DNA of 64,000 bases. Origin: Phragmites australis (Eukaryota > Streptophyta > Magnoliopsida > Poales > Poaceae). The notes beneath the pieces are model-generated. The model ran no database searches. It was not told where the DNA came from and was given only the letters and a program-made list of their open reading frames with translations. Location of the stretch: positions 2,738,001-2,802,000 of the forward strand of contig NC_084943.1 of assembly GCF_958298935.1 (NCBI RefSeq), given 5' to 3'. This document shows, one piece after another, positions 12,290 to 24,252 of this stretch. The stretch's first letter is position 1, and each line of letters opens with the position of its first letter. Both the position numbers and the translations under genes were made by a program.

Positions 12290-14297
12290 TAAAGTTAGGC
12301 AAGGAAAAATCTGAACAATAAATCACAATACATATAAGTTCTCTTGTTCCAGAAGATTGTGGTTGCCAGAAGATTGCAATGGATCAGTTGAACACGACCT
12401 TCCTTGCATTCCAGCAAATGCCTCGCATGCATGCGTGCATGCACGCACGGAGTATAGCATCAAACTCCATGCCAACCAACCAATGTAGGCACTCACCATG
12501 CACACCATGCGTACCACTATATCTCAAATCGGATCGGACCAGAAATGGAGCTTGAGAGTGCAGCCTCACCTTGCATTGCTTCCACGGGACGCCGGAGCGC
12601 CTCCGCCGATCGATCTTCCTGCACGGAGATGAACCACACGACTCATGACTAATCATGCCGGAGAACTGTGCGAAACGAAGCGATACGGGAGAAGGAAGGC
12701 CGGAAGGGCAATCAGAGCTACGAGACGGACCTCGGGGTAACGCAATAGGCGGTGAGCTCGAGGTTCAGCTCGTCGGCGCGGACGAAGGCCACAGCGGCAG
12801 CGGGCAACGACATCACACCGCGTGGGTGTTGTGCTCTCACCGACGATCCAAAGCACAACAGAGGCAAGTGGAGCGGAGTAGAGAAGCAGATCAAGTGAGC
12901 AAATGAAGTGGTCCCGACCTATTTTGGGTACCCAACTGGCTAGACTCGTGGGCGAAAAATTACACCAGAATCCGGATCCTTCGAAGGCAAAACCCCCGGG
13001 TACCTGAACATACAGGTCCAATTGTCATCACTGCGTATAGTACTGGAATATGCAACGAACATGTCCCTTTCCCGACACGACAAATTGTTCCCATCTAAGC
13101 ACTTTCAACTGGATATACAGAGTGAGTCTACTCTATCATGATGGACCTGGACCGCTAATACTAGTAATACTAGCAAGGTCATTTTTGAAAAAGGGAGAAT
13201 GATCTAGAAAAGTTTAGGATTTACTTCAATCTTGTACTAAATCATAGGGTTTCGGACGCTAAAACTCTTTCCAAACAGAGCCCAAATGTTACTAGGTTCG
13301 AAGTTGTACAGAACTGCCAAATAAGATCCGCACTCTCATCTAGCGGTGGATCCAGGGGGGCAAGGGGCCCAAACCCTTTTCAATTTTTGAGTATGAAAGA
13401 GGAAGAAAGAGTAGAAGAAGAGGAGGGAGAGCCCTCTACTTCATGATTAGAATCTGCCACTGCTCACATAGTTCGGTCCATTTGTCAATGACAAATGCCA
13501 CATGTTAAGTGACTGACAATCCAAGGTAACTCACATGCTTACTTGCCCCCTTCAAACCTTATAGGTTTCCAGGTGGTTCCAAGATATTTTTCTACTCATA
13601 TTTACACAAAAAAAGGTCCGATCGTTCAATCAAATGTGTCTAATGTCTTGTGTTATGGCATTTTTCTATTGTGCATTGGTGCCTAAGCATTTTTTGAAAG
13701 AAGAAAAAAAATAAACAGTGCAACATTTCCCAAGCAACATACTCAAAGGGAAAGAAAGTCTTCACAATAATTGTTTATCAACACTCAGCAGTCAGCACTA
13801 GAATTTTAATTTCACATGATTAAATGCAAAATGTGTAAAGCATGACGAAACAACTATTTATTATTGCTCTGCACATGGCACTGTTCAGCGAATATGGAAG
13901 ATATAGCAACTTACTTTCACAGTGAGAATAATACCAAATGAGGCAGACACTCTCATAAACTTCACATCTTATCTCCATTGCATTGAAACCTCACCTAATT
14001 GAACAACAGGTAAATAAAGAAAATTTTCATTGTATTTGAGGTATGCTAAGCAAAACAGTACGTAGCTAGCAATATTTCATCTGATCGGATTGAGAGCTGT
14101 CAATCAGCAGAAAAAAAAAATGATGGCGCGATATGCTGTTATAGATTGTAATAATGCAATCACTAAACCTTTTACAGAGAATATGCCAATAATGTGATGC
14201 CATGTAAGCGTCCTATTTTGATGCGATTGACTTTTTATTAAAAAAATTAGTTTGACCGACATATATGGTCGGATCACAGCTTTTTATTTCAGGAATT
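12290..14297. other. Spacer; possible minus-strand exon fragment near 12650-13020
   Basis: A minus-strand open frame of 122 codons (12653-13021) overlaps a GC-rich patch flanked by AT-rich DNA, the base composition shift one expects of a grass first exon. An alternative minus frame through 12720-12810 contains LPAAAVAFVRADELNLELTA. Neither matches a family I recognise and splice sites are not convincing. The rest of the stretch is AT rich with no visible gene. Confidence 0.3.
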
Positions 14298-14470
14298 GTT
14301 ATGTGGCGGCTATATCTATATAAAGAGAAGTTGCATCAGGAAATGAAGCCAAGCAAGAATTTAATCTCCTATTTGTTAGGAATACGGAGTCCATATCATT
14401 TACGTATAGATTATTAGAATTTTTATCATATACTCCCTCATGTATAAGATGCTATTCTCAATATGGTATC
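14298..14470 (+). mobile_element. Probable LTR end with primer-binding-site-like motif
   Basis: A TATA-like box (CTATATAAAGAG, about 14318) is followed by about 140 bases of AT-rich leader and then by TATGGTATCACAACC at 14464. The TGGTATCA core resembles the initiator-Met tRNA primer-binding site that follows a 5' LTR. This suggests the end of a small LTR, probably Ty1/copia, with a GC-rich leader after it (14500-14870). The left LTR border and a partner LTR are not identified. Confidence 0.4.
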
Positions 14471-14924
14471 ACAACCAAGTTTTTTTTAGACGCCGCAACT
14501 CATCCTAAATCGATTCCACGTTTCTCTCGACTCGGCTGCTTTCCGTTGGTAGATCGATTCTCTCTTCCTACTCGTTGATCCGCTCATATATGCTCATCCG
14601 CACGATTTTCATTACGCTCGGTCTTTGCCCGCACCAACTGTCCATCGCGCCTCACCTCGTCGCGCCTCTACTCTGCCCGCTAGCGTTGGGCCGCCAATTT
14701 GGTCTCATCTCGGATCTGCACGCTATCGACCGCCCGTTGGCCTCCTACGCGTCGCCCACCCGCCCGCTGGCCTCCCATGTGCCCACTCCGATCTGTCGTG
14801 CGTGCTCATGTGATCCAGACGCTGTTACCGCAGCTGAAGAAACTTAGCGCCTTGGTCTCACTTCAGGAGATTAGAAGGAAATTAGATGAGGGCGGCCGAG
14901 GGAGACAGGCTGTATTTATAGAAG

Positions 14925-15425
14925 AATTATCACTGACAGTTTGGAATACAATCCGGCAATGATAATAATTAACATCGTCGATCCGTTTTTGTCAATTATT
15001 AATCCGTTGGTTTGGATTATAAATTGTCGTTTGTAATACGAACCGGTTAAGATAAATATTATCATTGCCGGTTATTAAAGTCACGTCTTTTTATGAACCG
15101 ATAGTGATACATTTTATTACAGATGGTTTGTAATATGAACCTATTGAGATAAATATTATCACTGTTGATTATTAAATGTGCGTCTTTTTATGAACTGACA
15201 GTAATAAATATTATCACTATCGATTTGTAATACGAATCGGTTGAGATAAATATTATCATTTTTAGCTATTAAAGGCACGTCTTTTTAAAAACCGACAGTG
15301 GTAATATAAATATCACTGCTAGTTCATGTTACGAACCGACAATGATAATATGAACCGATCGATTCGTAACAAGAACCGGTAGTAATAACCGCTATCATTG
15401 CCGGTTCTTGCTGACACAGTTTTTT
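14925..15425. repeat. 97-bp tandem repeat array with CACTA-subterminal-like motifs
   Basis: The phrase TTGTAATACGAACCGGTT and variants recur at 15031, 15128, 15225 and about 15322, a period of 97 bases, with ACGTCTTTTTATGAACCGA-like segments in the same phase. Each unit holds AACCGG/CCGGTT motifs in both orientations alternating with ATAATATTTATC-like blocks. Such arrays are typical of the subterminal zones of grass CACTA elements, so this is probably a CACTA remnant. No CACTA terminus was found at the edges. Confidence 0.65.
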
Positions 15426-15429
15426 ATGC

Positions 15430-17050
15430 GCACCTAAAATCTATCTATTCCAAAACCTAAAAGGAAACTAATTATTCTGAAACCTAAAAGGAAACTAATT
15501 CTTTTCTTCTCTAATTACTTTTCTGCGTCCATATTATTTCCCTCGTTACCATGAAAAGAAACAGCTCGTTCTCGAGCTGAATTTCTTGTGCTTAGGAATC
15601 AACAATTATCGTTGTATTAGTATGCAGCCATATTTTCTTCTAATTCTAGAAGATAAATTCCCTTTGACATAGGTGATATTTTAAAAATAGCTAGGGACAA
15701 TTGAAGCATAACCCTTTTTCGCAGCGATAAGCCATCTCATGTGTAGTTAGGTGGTGCATACGCTGTCCAATAGTGGGGATGGAAGAAGGAACTGTAGGAA
15801 TTGGATAGGATTGACGACCTTGTTGACCTCTAGGATGGACTACGGAGTTATCCTCAAGCTTGCTGCTGCTGTGGCTGATGTTGTTGCTGTTTCTTGTGCT
15901 ATGGTTGATGCTGCTAGTGCTAGGCGAGATGAAGGCTTAAGGAGAGAACCATTGGGCTCTTAAGACAATTAGTGTTCATAAGCAAGTGCCAAACTCATGG
16001 TTGTTTGCAGATTGAAAGGGAATTGGAGTTCCACATAAGTGCTAAGGGATTTGCCAAGGTCTGAAGTGAACAACTAAATCTGTTGTTCAGGGAGAAGCGT
16101 AATCCAGTTTAGGAGAGACAAAAAATACTTCTGATAATTTGTCACAGAACCGGTTCGATAAAGGCGAGCTAACTCGCCCAAAGTTGGTGCGGATCGGGCG
16201 GTCCAAAACACATGTTAACAAATTTTGAGAATTTGCGCCAAGATACAATTCCTTCATCTCGTTCCAGATGCATGTACCACTGTTGGGCGTCGTCCGTTAA
16301 GTGATAAGATGCGAGCCAAACCTTTTCTTCCTCGAGAGTACACTGACCTTGAAAAAATTGCTCACAACGGTTGAACCATGATAATAAATCATCTTCGCCG
16401 TTGTAGGTCGGGAAGGATAGCTTATGATAGTGAGGAACTCCCCGTATCTCTTCGCTTTGATCCATGGGAAAGAGGCTGGAATTTCCCTTGTAGCTGTCAT
16501 CCTCAGCCTTGGAGCCTTCACCCATGTTGGGCTTCTCGGAGGAGAAGCGCCCTTCGAAGTTATCTGGACGTAGCTTGATGGCGATGAGGTATGTCTTGAT
16601 AGCGCCCATGTCAGTAGAGAGATGGCACAAGATGTCCTGATCACCCATGGTAGAAGAGGACGACGACTGCAACGTGGAGCAAAAGAAGCGGCGGCGGTTG
16701 GTAGGCGTTGGCAAAGACGATTGCTGGTGGAGCGGCAGCGATGGGGGCAGGAGCAGGATCGGTGGTCTCTGATGCCAAGTATTAAGAAATAGGTAGCTAT
16801 AATAACTAGATCGCTCAGCTTACGGGCTCTGATCTTTACTTGATTATTTTCTTACTTGCCGGTTACATAATAGGCCTGTCTCTATATAAAGACCCAAAAG
16901 TTCTAACTAGGAAAGCTTATAGATAGAAAATGACTCTAATAAATCTTAAAATCTAACTATTTCAAAACCTAAAAAAACTAATTATTCTAAATTAAACAAA
17001 CTAATTTTTTTCCTTCCTTAATTACTTTTCTACGCCCATATCACGTTCGT
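15430..17050 (-). mobile_element. Reversed Ty3/gypsy fragment: LTR, primer site and gag, pol missing
   Basis: Read on the minus strand, an LTR-like segment (about 17050 down to 16780) is followed by a primer-site-like motif (TGGCATCAGAGA, about 16763-16775) and then by gag (16714 down to about 15690). Another piece resembling the same LTR lies at 15430-15600 (shared phrases near CTAATTACTTTTCTRCG). This fits an internally deleted LTR-gag-LTR copy. The part from 16199 rightwards is present again at 29680-30540 as part of the segmental duplication. Confidence 0.65.
15690..16714 (-). pseudogene. Ty3/gypsy gag remnant
   Basis: The minus-strand frame 16714-16169 encodes a typical plant gypsy Gag core: KLSFPTYNGEDDLLSWFNRCE, then FFQGQCTLEEEKVWLASYHL and DDAQQWYMHLERDEG, the Retrotrans_gag signature. 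After a one-base shift near 16195 the reading goes on through TLGELARLYRTG, LFTSDLGK and LALAYEH to a half zinc knuckle (GLCFNC) near 15690, with stops on the way. Gag would package the element RNA in virus-like particles; this copy is broken and pol is absent. Confidence 0.8.
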
Positions 17051-17614
17051 CTAAAGCTCTTGAGATGACATTTTGGTACGATGAAAGAGAGGCATAAGAA
17101 TCAGTGCAGTTGCTTCTTCGTAGCTGGAAAGAGGAAACAAGACTGGCATGGGCATAGACTGGCGTAACAGGTATTACATCATGGATAAAAAAAATTTGAA
17201 CGTATTTTACTGCCATGCATCTCTTCTAAATTTGTCAATTATTGGCGGAGAGGCGGACCTTCATTAGAAAAATGATGTGAACCAAGAAATTTCCTTATGC
17301 GTGCCAACCTGGACAAAAGAAGAAGCCTTGACATCATCTGTTATAGGGTCAAGTGGTCAACTGAAGCATGCTTGGACATGGACATCCGAGCATAGCACCA
17401 AATTGTTGGAGTAAAGTGTGTATTTCCTCTAACCGAAGTTGTTTTGTTCAAGACTTCTTATTCCCTGAAGATTGGGTCATTAGATTGGACGGAAACCGAA
17501 TAACACGGCACTCAAGTCAAGTCTACGGACGAGTTCTACTCCACTTCGCACACATAATATCAAAACACACTCGAGAGAGATCATAAAGTAAAAGCACACC
17601 ATCAGAACGGAGAC

Positions 17615-20011
17615 ATGGATCCTGCAGTTCTCCATCTCCTCCTCGCTGTGCACATTTTTTCCTGTGCAGTCTCTTCATTTTTCTGTCCTCCAACGCAGTA
17701 ACACTCTCATCAGCACAAACCGGCAACAGGACCGAGGATGACCGGCAAGCCCTCCTCTGCTTCAAATCCGGCATCTCGGCCGACCCTGCCGGTGCCCTCA
17801 GATCGTGGCGCAACGACTCGCTCAATTTCTGCAGGTGGCGAGGGATCACCTGCAGCACAACTCCCCCAATCCGTGTGGTGTCCATGGAATTAAGATCTGT
17901 GAAGCTCAGAGGAAAACTGTCAGGTTGCATGACAACCCTTACTTCTCTAGTGCGGATGGACCTTTCAAGCAATGGTCTTTCTGGAAGGATTCCTGATAAG
18001 ATTGGTGCACTTCCGGGACTTCAAACTTTGATGCTTGCTGGCAACAAGCTTGAAGGTAACATCCCTCCATCATTGAGTGTAGCTGCATCTCTTAGCGATG
18101 TCAATATTTCAAGCAATAAACTATCAGGGGAGATCCCAGCTAGCATGTTCAATAACTCATCCAAACTACTCAGGGTCGACCTCCAATTTAATGCTCTTTC
18201 TGGGGTAATTCCACATTTCCAAAATATGGCATCCCTGCAGTTTCTTGGCTTCTCTGGAAATTCGCTTTCTGGTAGGATTCCAGCATCTTTAGGAAATATT
18301 TCGTCCTTAAGTTCCATCCTGCTAGCACGAAACTTGTTGACAGGATCCATTCCAGAATCTCTGGGTCATATTCCGAACTTGAACATTCTAGATCTAAGCT
18401 ACAACAGATTGTTGGGGTATGTCCCTGCCATGCTGTACAATGTCTCATCACTCCGATTCTTTAGCCTAAGCAACAATAGGCTTGCTGGACAGATACCTTC
18501 TGACATCGGCTACTCACTCCCAAACCTTGAATCATTGATCGTGAGTGGCAACACATTCAATGGAGTGGTTCCGGCTTCACTGGCCAACATGTCAATGCTC
18601 CAAGTGATTGATCTCTCAAAGAATTCACTAAGCGGCTCATTGCCATCTCTAGGATCCTTGAGAAACTTGAAACGACTGCTTCTACGAAGTAACATGCTAC
18701 AAGCTGAAGACTGGGCATTCCTTACCTCCCTGACAAACTGCAGTCAGTTGTTATGGTTTTTGATGGATGGGAATGTCCTGAATGGAAATCTTCCAAAATC
18801 AGTTGGCAATCTTTCCACAAAGCTAGAACGGCTTAACTTCGGAGGTAACAAAATTTCAGGAACCATACCAGCTGAGATAGGGAACCTTGTGAATCTCACT
18901 CTGCTTGAAATGGACCAGAACATGCTTTCAGGAATCATTCCTTCAACTATTGGGAATTTAAGAAACTTGTTTGTCCTGAGACTGTCAATGAACAGATTGT
19001 CAGGTGAAATCCCATCCACAATTGGCAATCTCCCTCAACTAAACCAGCTTTTCTTGGATGACAATGGTTTGTCTGGTAACATACCGGCAAGTCTAGGACA
19101 GTGCAAAAGGTTGGGTATGTTAAATTTATCAGTTAACAACCTTGATGGATCCATACCAAGTGAAATCCTCAGTATTTCTTCCCTTTCTTTGGGGTTGGAC
19201 TTGTCAAACAACAACCTTACAGGAAAGATACCACCACAAATTGGAAATCTGATCAATCTTGGCCTATTGAATGTTTCCAACAACAAGTTATCTGGTGAAA
19301 TACCATCTGCACTTGGCCTGTGTGCTGTTCTGTTAACCCTGCAGATGGAAGGCAACATGCTTAGTGGGACTATTACTGACTCTTTGAGTGGACTGAAGGC
19401 CCTACAACAGATAGATCTCTCTGAAAACAACCTATCCGGTCAAATTCCAGAATTCTTCGAGAACTTCACCAACTTATATCATCTTAATCTATCATTCAAC
19501 AAACTTGAAGGACCAATTCCAACCGGTGGTATCTTCAGTAATTCGAATGCAGTTATGTTGGAAGGCAACACAGCATTATGTCAAAAAATTTCCATATTTG
19601 CATTGCCGATCTGCCCCAGCACATCCGCAACTAAAAGAAAAATCAATGCACGCCTGCTGCTGATAATAGTCCCACCAGTTACTATTGCTTTTAGTATCAT
19701 GTTTGTGTGTTGTTGCCACTCTTATGAAGGGAAACACAACCCAACCATCTGAAAGCTACAAAGAGACAATGAGGAAGGTGTCATATGGAGACATTCTTAA
19801 AGCCACCAATTGGTTCTCTCCAGTCAACAGGATCAGCTCAAGTCATACAGCATCAGTCTACATTGGTCGGTTCGAGTTTGACACAGACCTTGTTGTCATC
19901 AAGGAATTTCATCTTATGTGCTCCATGGAATCACCAAAAGATAGACCAGGAATGCAAGATGTTTGTGCAAAAATTGATGCCATCCAAGAGGCATTTGTTG
20001 AAACCTTTTGA
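17615..20011 (+). pseudogene. LRR receptor-like kinase pseudogene (copy 1)
   Basis: This is the partner of the intact gene at 31155-34355. Three lesions are visible. A 13-bp deletion just after the start codon region (near 17635) shifts the signal-peptide frame, giving an early stop. One extra T near 19690 shifts the frame inside the transmembrane helix. A 795-bp deletion joins the lobe just after the VIKEF lysine segment to the last kinase helix (junction at 19915), removing the catalytic loop, DFG motif and the intron. The LRR ectodomain remains open as a 625-codon frame (17875-19752). In the N-terminal LRR cap it keeps one codon that copy 2 has lost (ADPAG versus APAG). If transcribed it could at most yield an LRR fragment without signal peptide or kinase. 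Confidence 0.92.
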
Positions 20012-21731
20012 TAATGGCAATGTGATAATAAAGATGGAATTGTGGCAGGGGCAATGATCTAATTTAAGCATATCGGAGGAAAGCATCATGCAGACCAGGA
20101 GAAAAGCATTATGCACTTCAACAGTTGATGGGCTCCACCAACTACTATACACAATTGCAATGAAGTCTAAGGAAGGATTTAAGGTGAGCGTCCTCTGGCT
20201 CAAAAGTCAAAAAAACTGAGCCTGGCCGGACAACCACTTAACTCATCAGACTCTGCTGCATAGATTGGGACATGTAAGAGCATTTTACAATTAAATATTT
20301 CCTCAACTAATATTTTTTCTACAAATTAGCCATTCCGAGATTGGGCACATCATAGAATGTCCAATTAATTTGTGCTGTTAAAGAACTGGAAAACTATTAT
20401 TGGCATGCTTCTACTTAGTTGTGAAAAATGTTCAGTATCGAATCAAAACAGTTCACATTCATGACTGTGCAGTACATCAACATTCAACAGCCACTCCAAC
20501 GAATTATGGTGCACCCCACATAAAACAGATCTGTTAATAAGTATAATAATAGGCAAAATAATGGCTTTTTTATTAACCAGAGATTTGATTGTGTACCTTG
20601 TTTTGCTTCTTCTTTTGGTTGCTCCTTCTTGCTGGCTCCTTTTGAGCAATTTGTATTCCTGCTCCGCATGAAAAAAGCTTAACAGAATCAACAAACAAAA
20701 AAGTAATTTTCATTTACCAAAAGAAATCTTAAAGTAGATAATCGGTTTATCCTTTTAACGAAACATGATAGAGGTGCGCGTTCGTGAAACGGTGCGTGGT
20801 GCACTGCCGTGCCTACCGATAGGAGTAGCGATGGGTCGAGCATGTTCCTACAGCAGGTAACACTTTCAGTTAAAAAATATAATATTCACTGATAACCGTA
20901 TTACTGTGAAACAATATCTCAATTTAGCGTGATCCAAATATTTAGGCAAACGAAAAAGAAGGGCGTACTATGGAGCGCACCTCTCAACATTTCTATCAAC
21001 TAACTTTCTCTATACCGACTGCACATATCATTTAGAAACAAAAATTGATATATAGTATATCAATCAATGTATTACTTCATGGATCTGTCTATTTAGCTGT
21101 AGGAATCTCAGGTTGTCAACCTTACTTTATTCAACTAAAAGTAGCGAGTCTAAAAGTATTGATCAATAGAATTAGGAACAATCCACACATTGAAACATTT
21201 TGCCACTATACCAGAAACTACTTTTGCAACACTACATTCAAAGAGTGAGCAAAAGTAGAAAGTTGCATAATTTTTAATCATATTGTCTTCAGTTAGCAAA
21301 ACACCTTGTTTCATGAATCATACAATTTGTTTTATTTTCAATGGTGTCTCATAAGAGTTTTGTAAAGAGGTTTGACTGAAAAAACAGCCTGACAGAGCAA
21401 ATCTCTAAAGCAGATTAAAAGCTTGCAAATCTCTAAAGAAGAAACCTTTTAAAAAACTGTCTGACAGATCTGCTTGAAAATTTTCAAAGAAATATTCTTG
21501 AAATTTACACGACTCTAGTATCCTGTGAACCTGCCTTAGAACCTTTTCAAAACCTTGTACCTGTGAAAAATGTTCAACATCGAATCAAAACAGTTCATGT
21601 TCATGATTGTGCAGTACATCAACATTCAACAGCCACTCTAAAGAATTATGATGTATATGTAGCAATAACAATTTAAGGTTGTATAATGGCCAAAAAAAGC
21701 CGGTTCTGTAGGTCTTATGTCTGAAATTTAG
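20012..21731. repeat. Downstream part of duplication copy 1, with internal direct repeat
   Basis: No coding region is recognisable. A segment of about 92 bases starting GTGAAAAATGTTCAGTATCG at 20419 recurs, slightly changed, at 21564. The same pair is present in copy 2 (about 34763 and 35896), so this internal duplication is older than the segmental one. The rest is AT-rich spacer. Confidence 0.6.
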
Positions 21732-22600
21732 CCTGCAATTTCTATTTTAGCTAGATTATGTGCAGTGCATGTTACAGCACTATATTCAAGTTGGGACCTA
21801 TTTGCACAATGTCATGATGCACTATGGCGATGTGTACATGAAGGGCTTAACCACCATATTTCATGCTACTGTCGGGACTGGTCTAAGAATACCCTTGCCA
21901 TATATTGAGCCAGGAATCAATCTCAATATACAGGGACTTCACAGATGATAACATAATATAATGTCACTAACTTATTGTAAAGATTTGTCCTTACAAAGGG
22001 AACCTCCATGTGGGATCAAATGCAAAATAAACACCGCAGCTAGCGCAGTCTTCTTATTCCGCATCTCCCACAGTGAGTCGATGTAGAGCACCACCTTAGA
22101 TTCCTTCATCCTCAGAGTAATCTTCAGAATTTTTCCCGACTGAACATTATGGTTGTAGCAAGTGTGAGTACGTCTTGTGCTCTGCAAGTTATGGTAAAAG
22201 ATGTAATGAAGGCTTTTCATAATAATAAGGCTTACAGTGGCTTATTTGCATAAAGGCATAATTTAATAAAACATTTAAATAAAGCGCAAATAAATAACTG
22301 AAATTAAATAACCTCAAGAAATAACCTTCTTGACAAAACTACCTCAACCGAAGTTGAACACCTCAAACATGGTTCCCACAACCATGAATGAACCACTAAC
22401 CCATAAAATTTCGAAGACATTGTATTCTAATCATGTGTGGCATTCATCGCTGCTCATAACCGTAAGCACAGCTGATTAATTAGTTTTACACTCTGCAGAG
22501 GTTGTACACTTTACCCACAAGACGTGATTTTCCGTTATGCCCGTGTTCGCATAACTCTTACATACTTCCGAGGTGTGCAGCCAAGATTATCACTGCAAGG
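21732..22600. other. Unique spacer; possible minus-strand exon fragment
   Basis: A minus-strand frame at 21972-22220 (82 codons) has a protein-like look (KITLRMKESKVVLYIDSLWE) but I do not recognise it. No splice or promoter signals are convincing. The remainder holds nothing I can identify. Confidence 0.25.
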
Positions 22601-22605
22601 CATTG

Positions 22606-24252
22606 GAGTGCCGCCAATTGCCGGCATGGTGTCTGAGAGCCTCCGGTGTGTGCGTGTGCTTGTTGCCGCCTTTGTGTGTGCATGTTGTTAGTAGCTCAGT
22701 TGTACCGATGTGTTCTGCTCATACCCAGCCACATGTCCTTATCATCGTTTGTCGTCATGCTGTTTAGGATGGATGTCGATGTCTATCTATGAGTGTGCCA
22801 TTGTAGCACTGGGCTCCAGTCTTGTGCCATTGTAATCCGGGCTTCGGTCATGTGTTGATGAGATTTTAGGCTCCAGTCGCATGATGACTTGATCTGGGGG
22901 AGTGTTCGCTCTCTTCTTCCCCGTCTAGTTGCCTTTGAGCTGGTCAGCCCCATGTTGACTGCCATTGAGCTTCGTCGTGGTCTGTTGGCTAACATGCTGG
23001 CGCCATATGTGGGGGTCCTGTGTGGTGGGTACTTATGTCTGATGCCCCACCCCTCTGTTGTCGGTTGATCCTAGGCAGATTGATTTTGCTTCTGTTGCTT
23101 AATGTGAGGGTGAACTAATGGCGGCGCTTGCCCTGTGCTGCTTATGGCTCATTGATGGATCGATGGGGCTTTCTTTTACTTTGTGGCTGGTAGCCTATGA
23201 GGATGTTGTCCCATTCATTGATTTGGTCTTGACTGGTATCCTCTGAGGTGCCGTTGTTAGATGGCCCTGCTCTTGGGTGATTGGGAGTGCTGAGCTGGTC
23301 ATTGGTTTTATTACCCTTCTATTATCGCTCTCCTTTGGCTAATAGTGATTGGAGATAAGTGTTTGATCATACTTGAGTTGGTTATGATCATTTTGAAGAG
23401 CTTGATGTTTGTTGCTACTTTCCTGATATTGAGTTGGCTATGTGGGTGGCTTCCCAAATCATATATGTCATCCCTTCTACTCTGATGTCAAGGATTGCAC
23501 TATGCTGCTTCCCCTGTTGTTGGTTTTGATACATGTGTTTGTGTCCTGGTGCTGTTGGCTTTGATATGCCCCTGCAGGATGAGGGAGCACTGGTTCTGAT
23601 ATGTGATAATGCCCCTTCTGTTGCAAAACATGATGCTAATGCCTTTGTGGCTTGGTGCATTAGTGATCACCCTTAGCATGTGTGGTTTGTCGCCTTTGTG
23701 GCAATAGCCTTTGTGGCTCGTTGCCTTTTGGATGGCCGATGAGGATGAATTTGAGGCCCAAAGGGGTTTGGTGTGGCTAAGCCGATCGCTGGGCTCTCGG
23801 ATAATGTTGGTTGTAGCAATACGAGACGTCGTGCCCCTAACCTTTCTCTTCTGTCTAACACTATTCTGAGGTTGTTTAGCCAATGATGGCCCAGGATACA
23901 TAAACAATTCACAAAGCTCATGTGAGACTGTCATCCCGTCTTTTTCTTTATTTCTAACGCGTACCTTGCTCTGTCTGTGTTGAATGTGACTACAGCTTTG
24001 CAGACTCGAAGATGACCTCAATAGCACAACCGCCAGTGCAGCTTAATCGGAGGTAGCCCGAGAGACGAGCGTAATTAACTGGAGTCTTTTTGAGGCCACG
24101 GGAACTAGGACAAAGCAGTCGCTAAAAGCTTTAGTCAGATAGTGTGTGCGCATGTGTGAAACATGCGTTGCATTCAAGAAACTGTACTTTATGATTTCAA
24201 TAATGAATTAATAAACTTTAATGTTTCTGCTACATCGTGTCTCCTATCTACA
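22606..24252 (+). mobile_element. 3' half of a long LTR (left LTR of the 22.6-29.7 kb element)
   Basis: The sequence matches 46592-48238 along its whole length with scattered substitutions. Similarity ends at the same phrase (TGTCTCCTATCT) in both, which I take as the LTR end; here it finishes TACA at 24252, and gag-bearing internal sequence follows. The left part of the LTR, present at 45106-46590 in the other copy, is missing here, so this LTR is truncated at its 5' side. Confidence 0.7.

Larger units (their letters stand above)
16199..21731. repeat. Segmental duplication, copy 1 (kinase pseudogene copy)
   Basis: Sequence from 16199 to about 21731 is nearly collinear with 29680 to about 36055. 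It includes the 5' part of the reversed gypsy gag and LTR, the kinase promoter, the kinase and 1.7 kb downstream. Substitutions are sparse by eye (a few percent at most). Length differs because copy 1 has lost 795 bp in the kinase domain and several segments of about 10 to 30 bp in the promoter and 5' coding region. The left border is the CGGTCC at 16199/29680 and the right border the TCTGAA at about 21720/36047. Confidence 0.93.

Noticed and set aside
17523..19430. Minus-strand frames opposite the LRR region (and the same in copy 2)
   Set aside because: They are shadows of the regular LRR codon pattern, duplicated with it.
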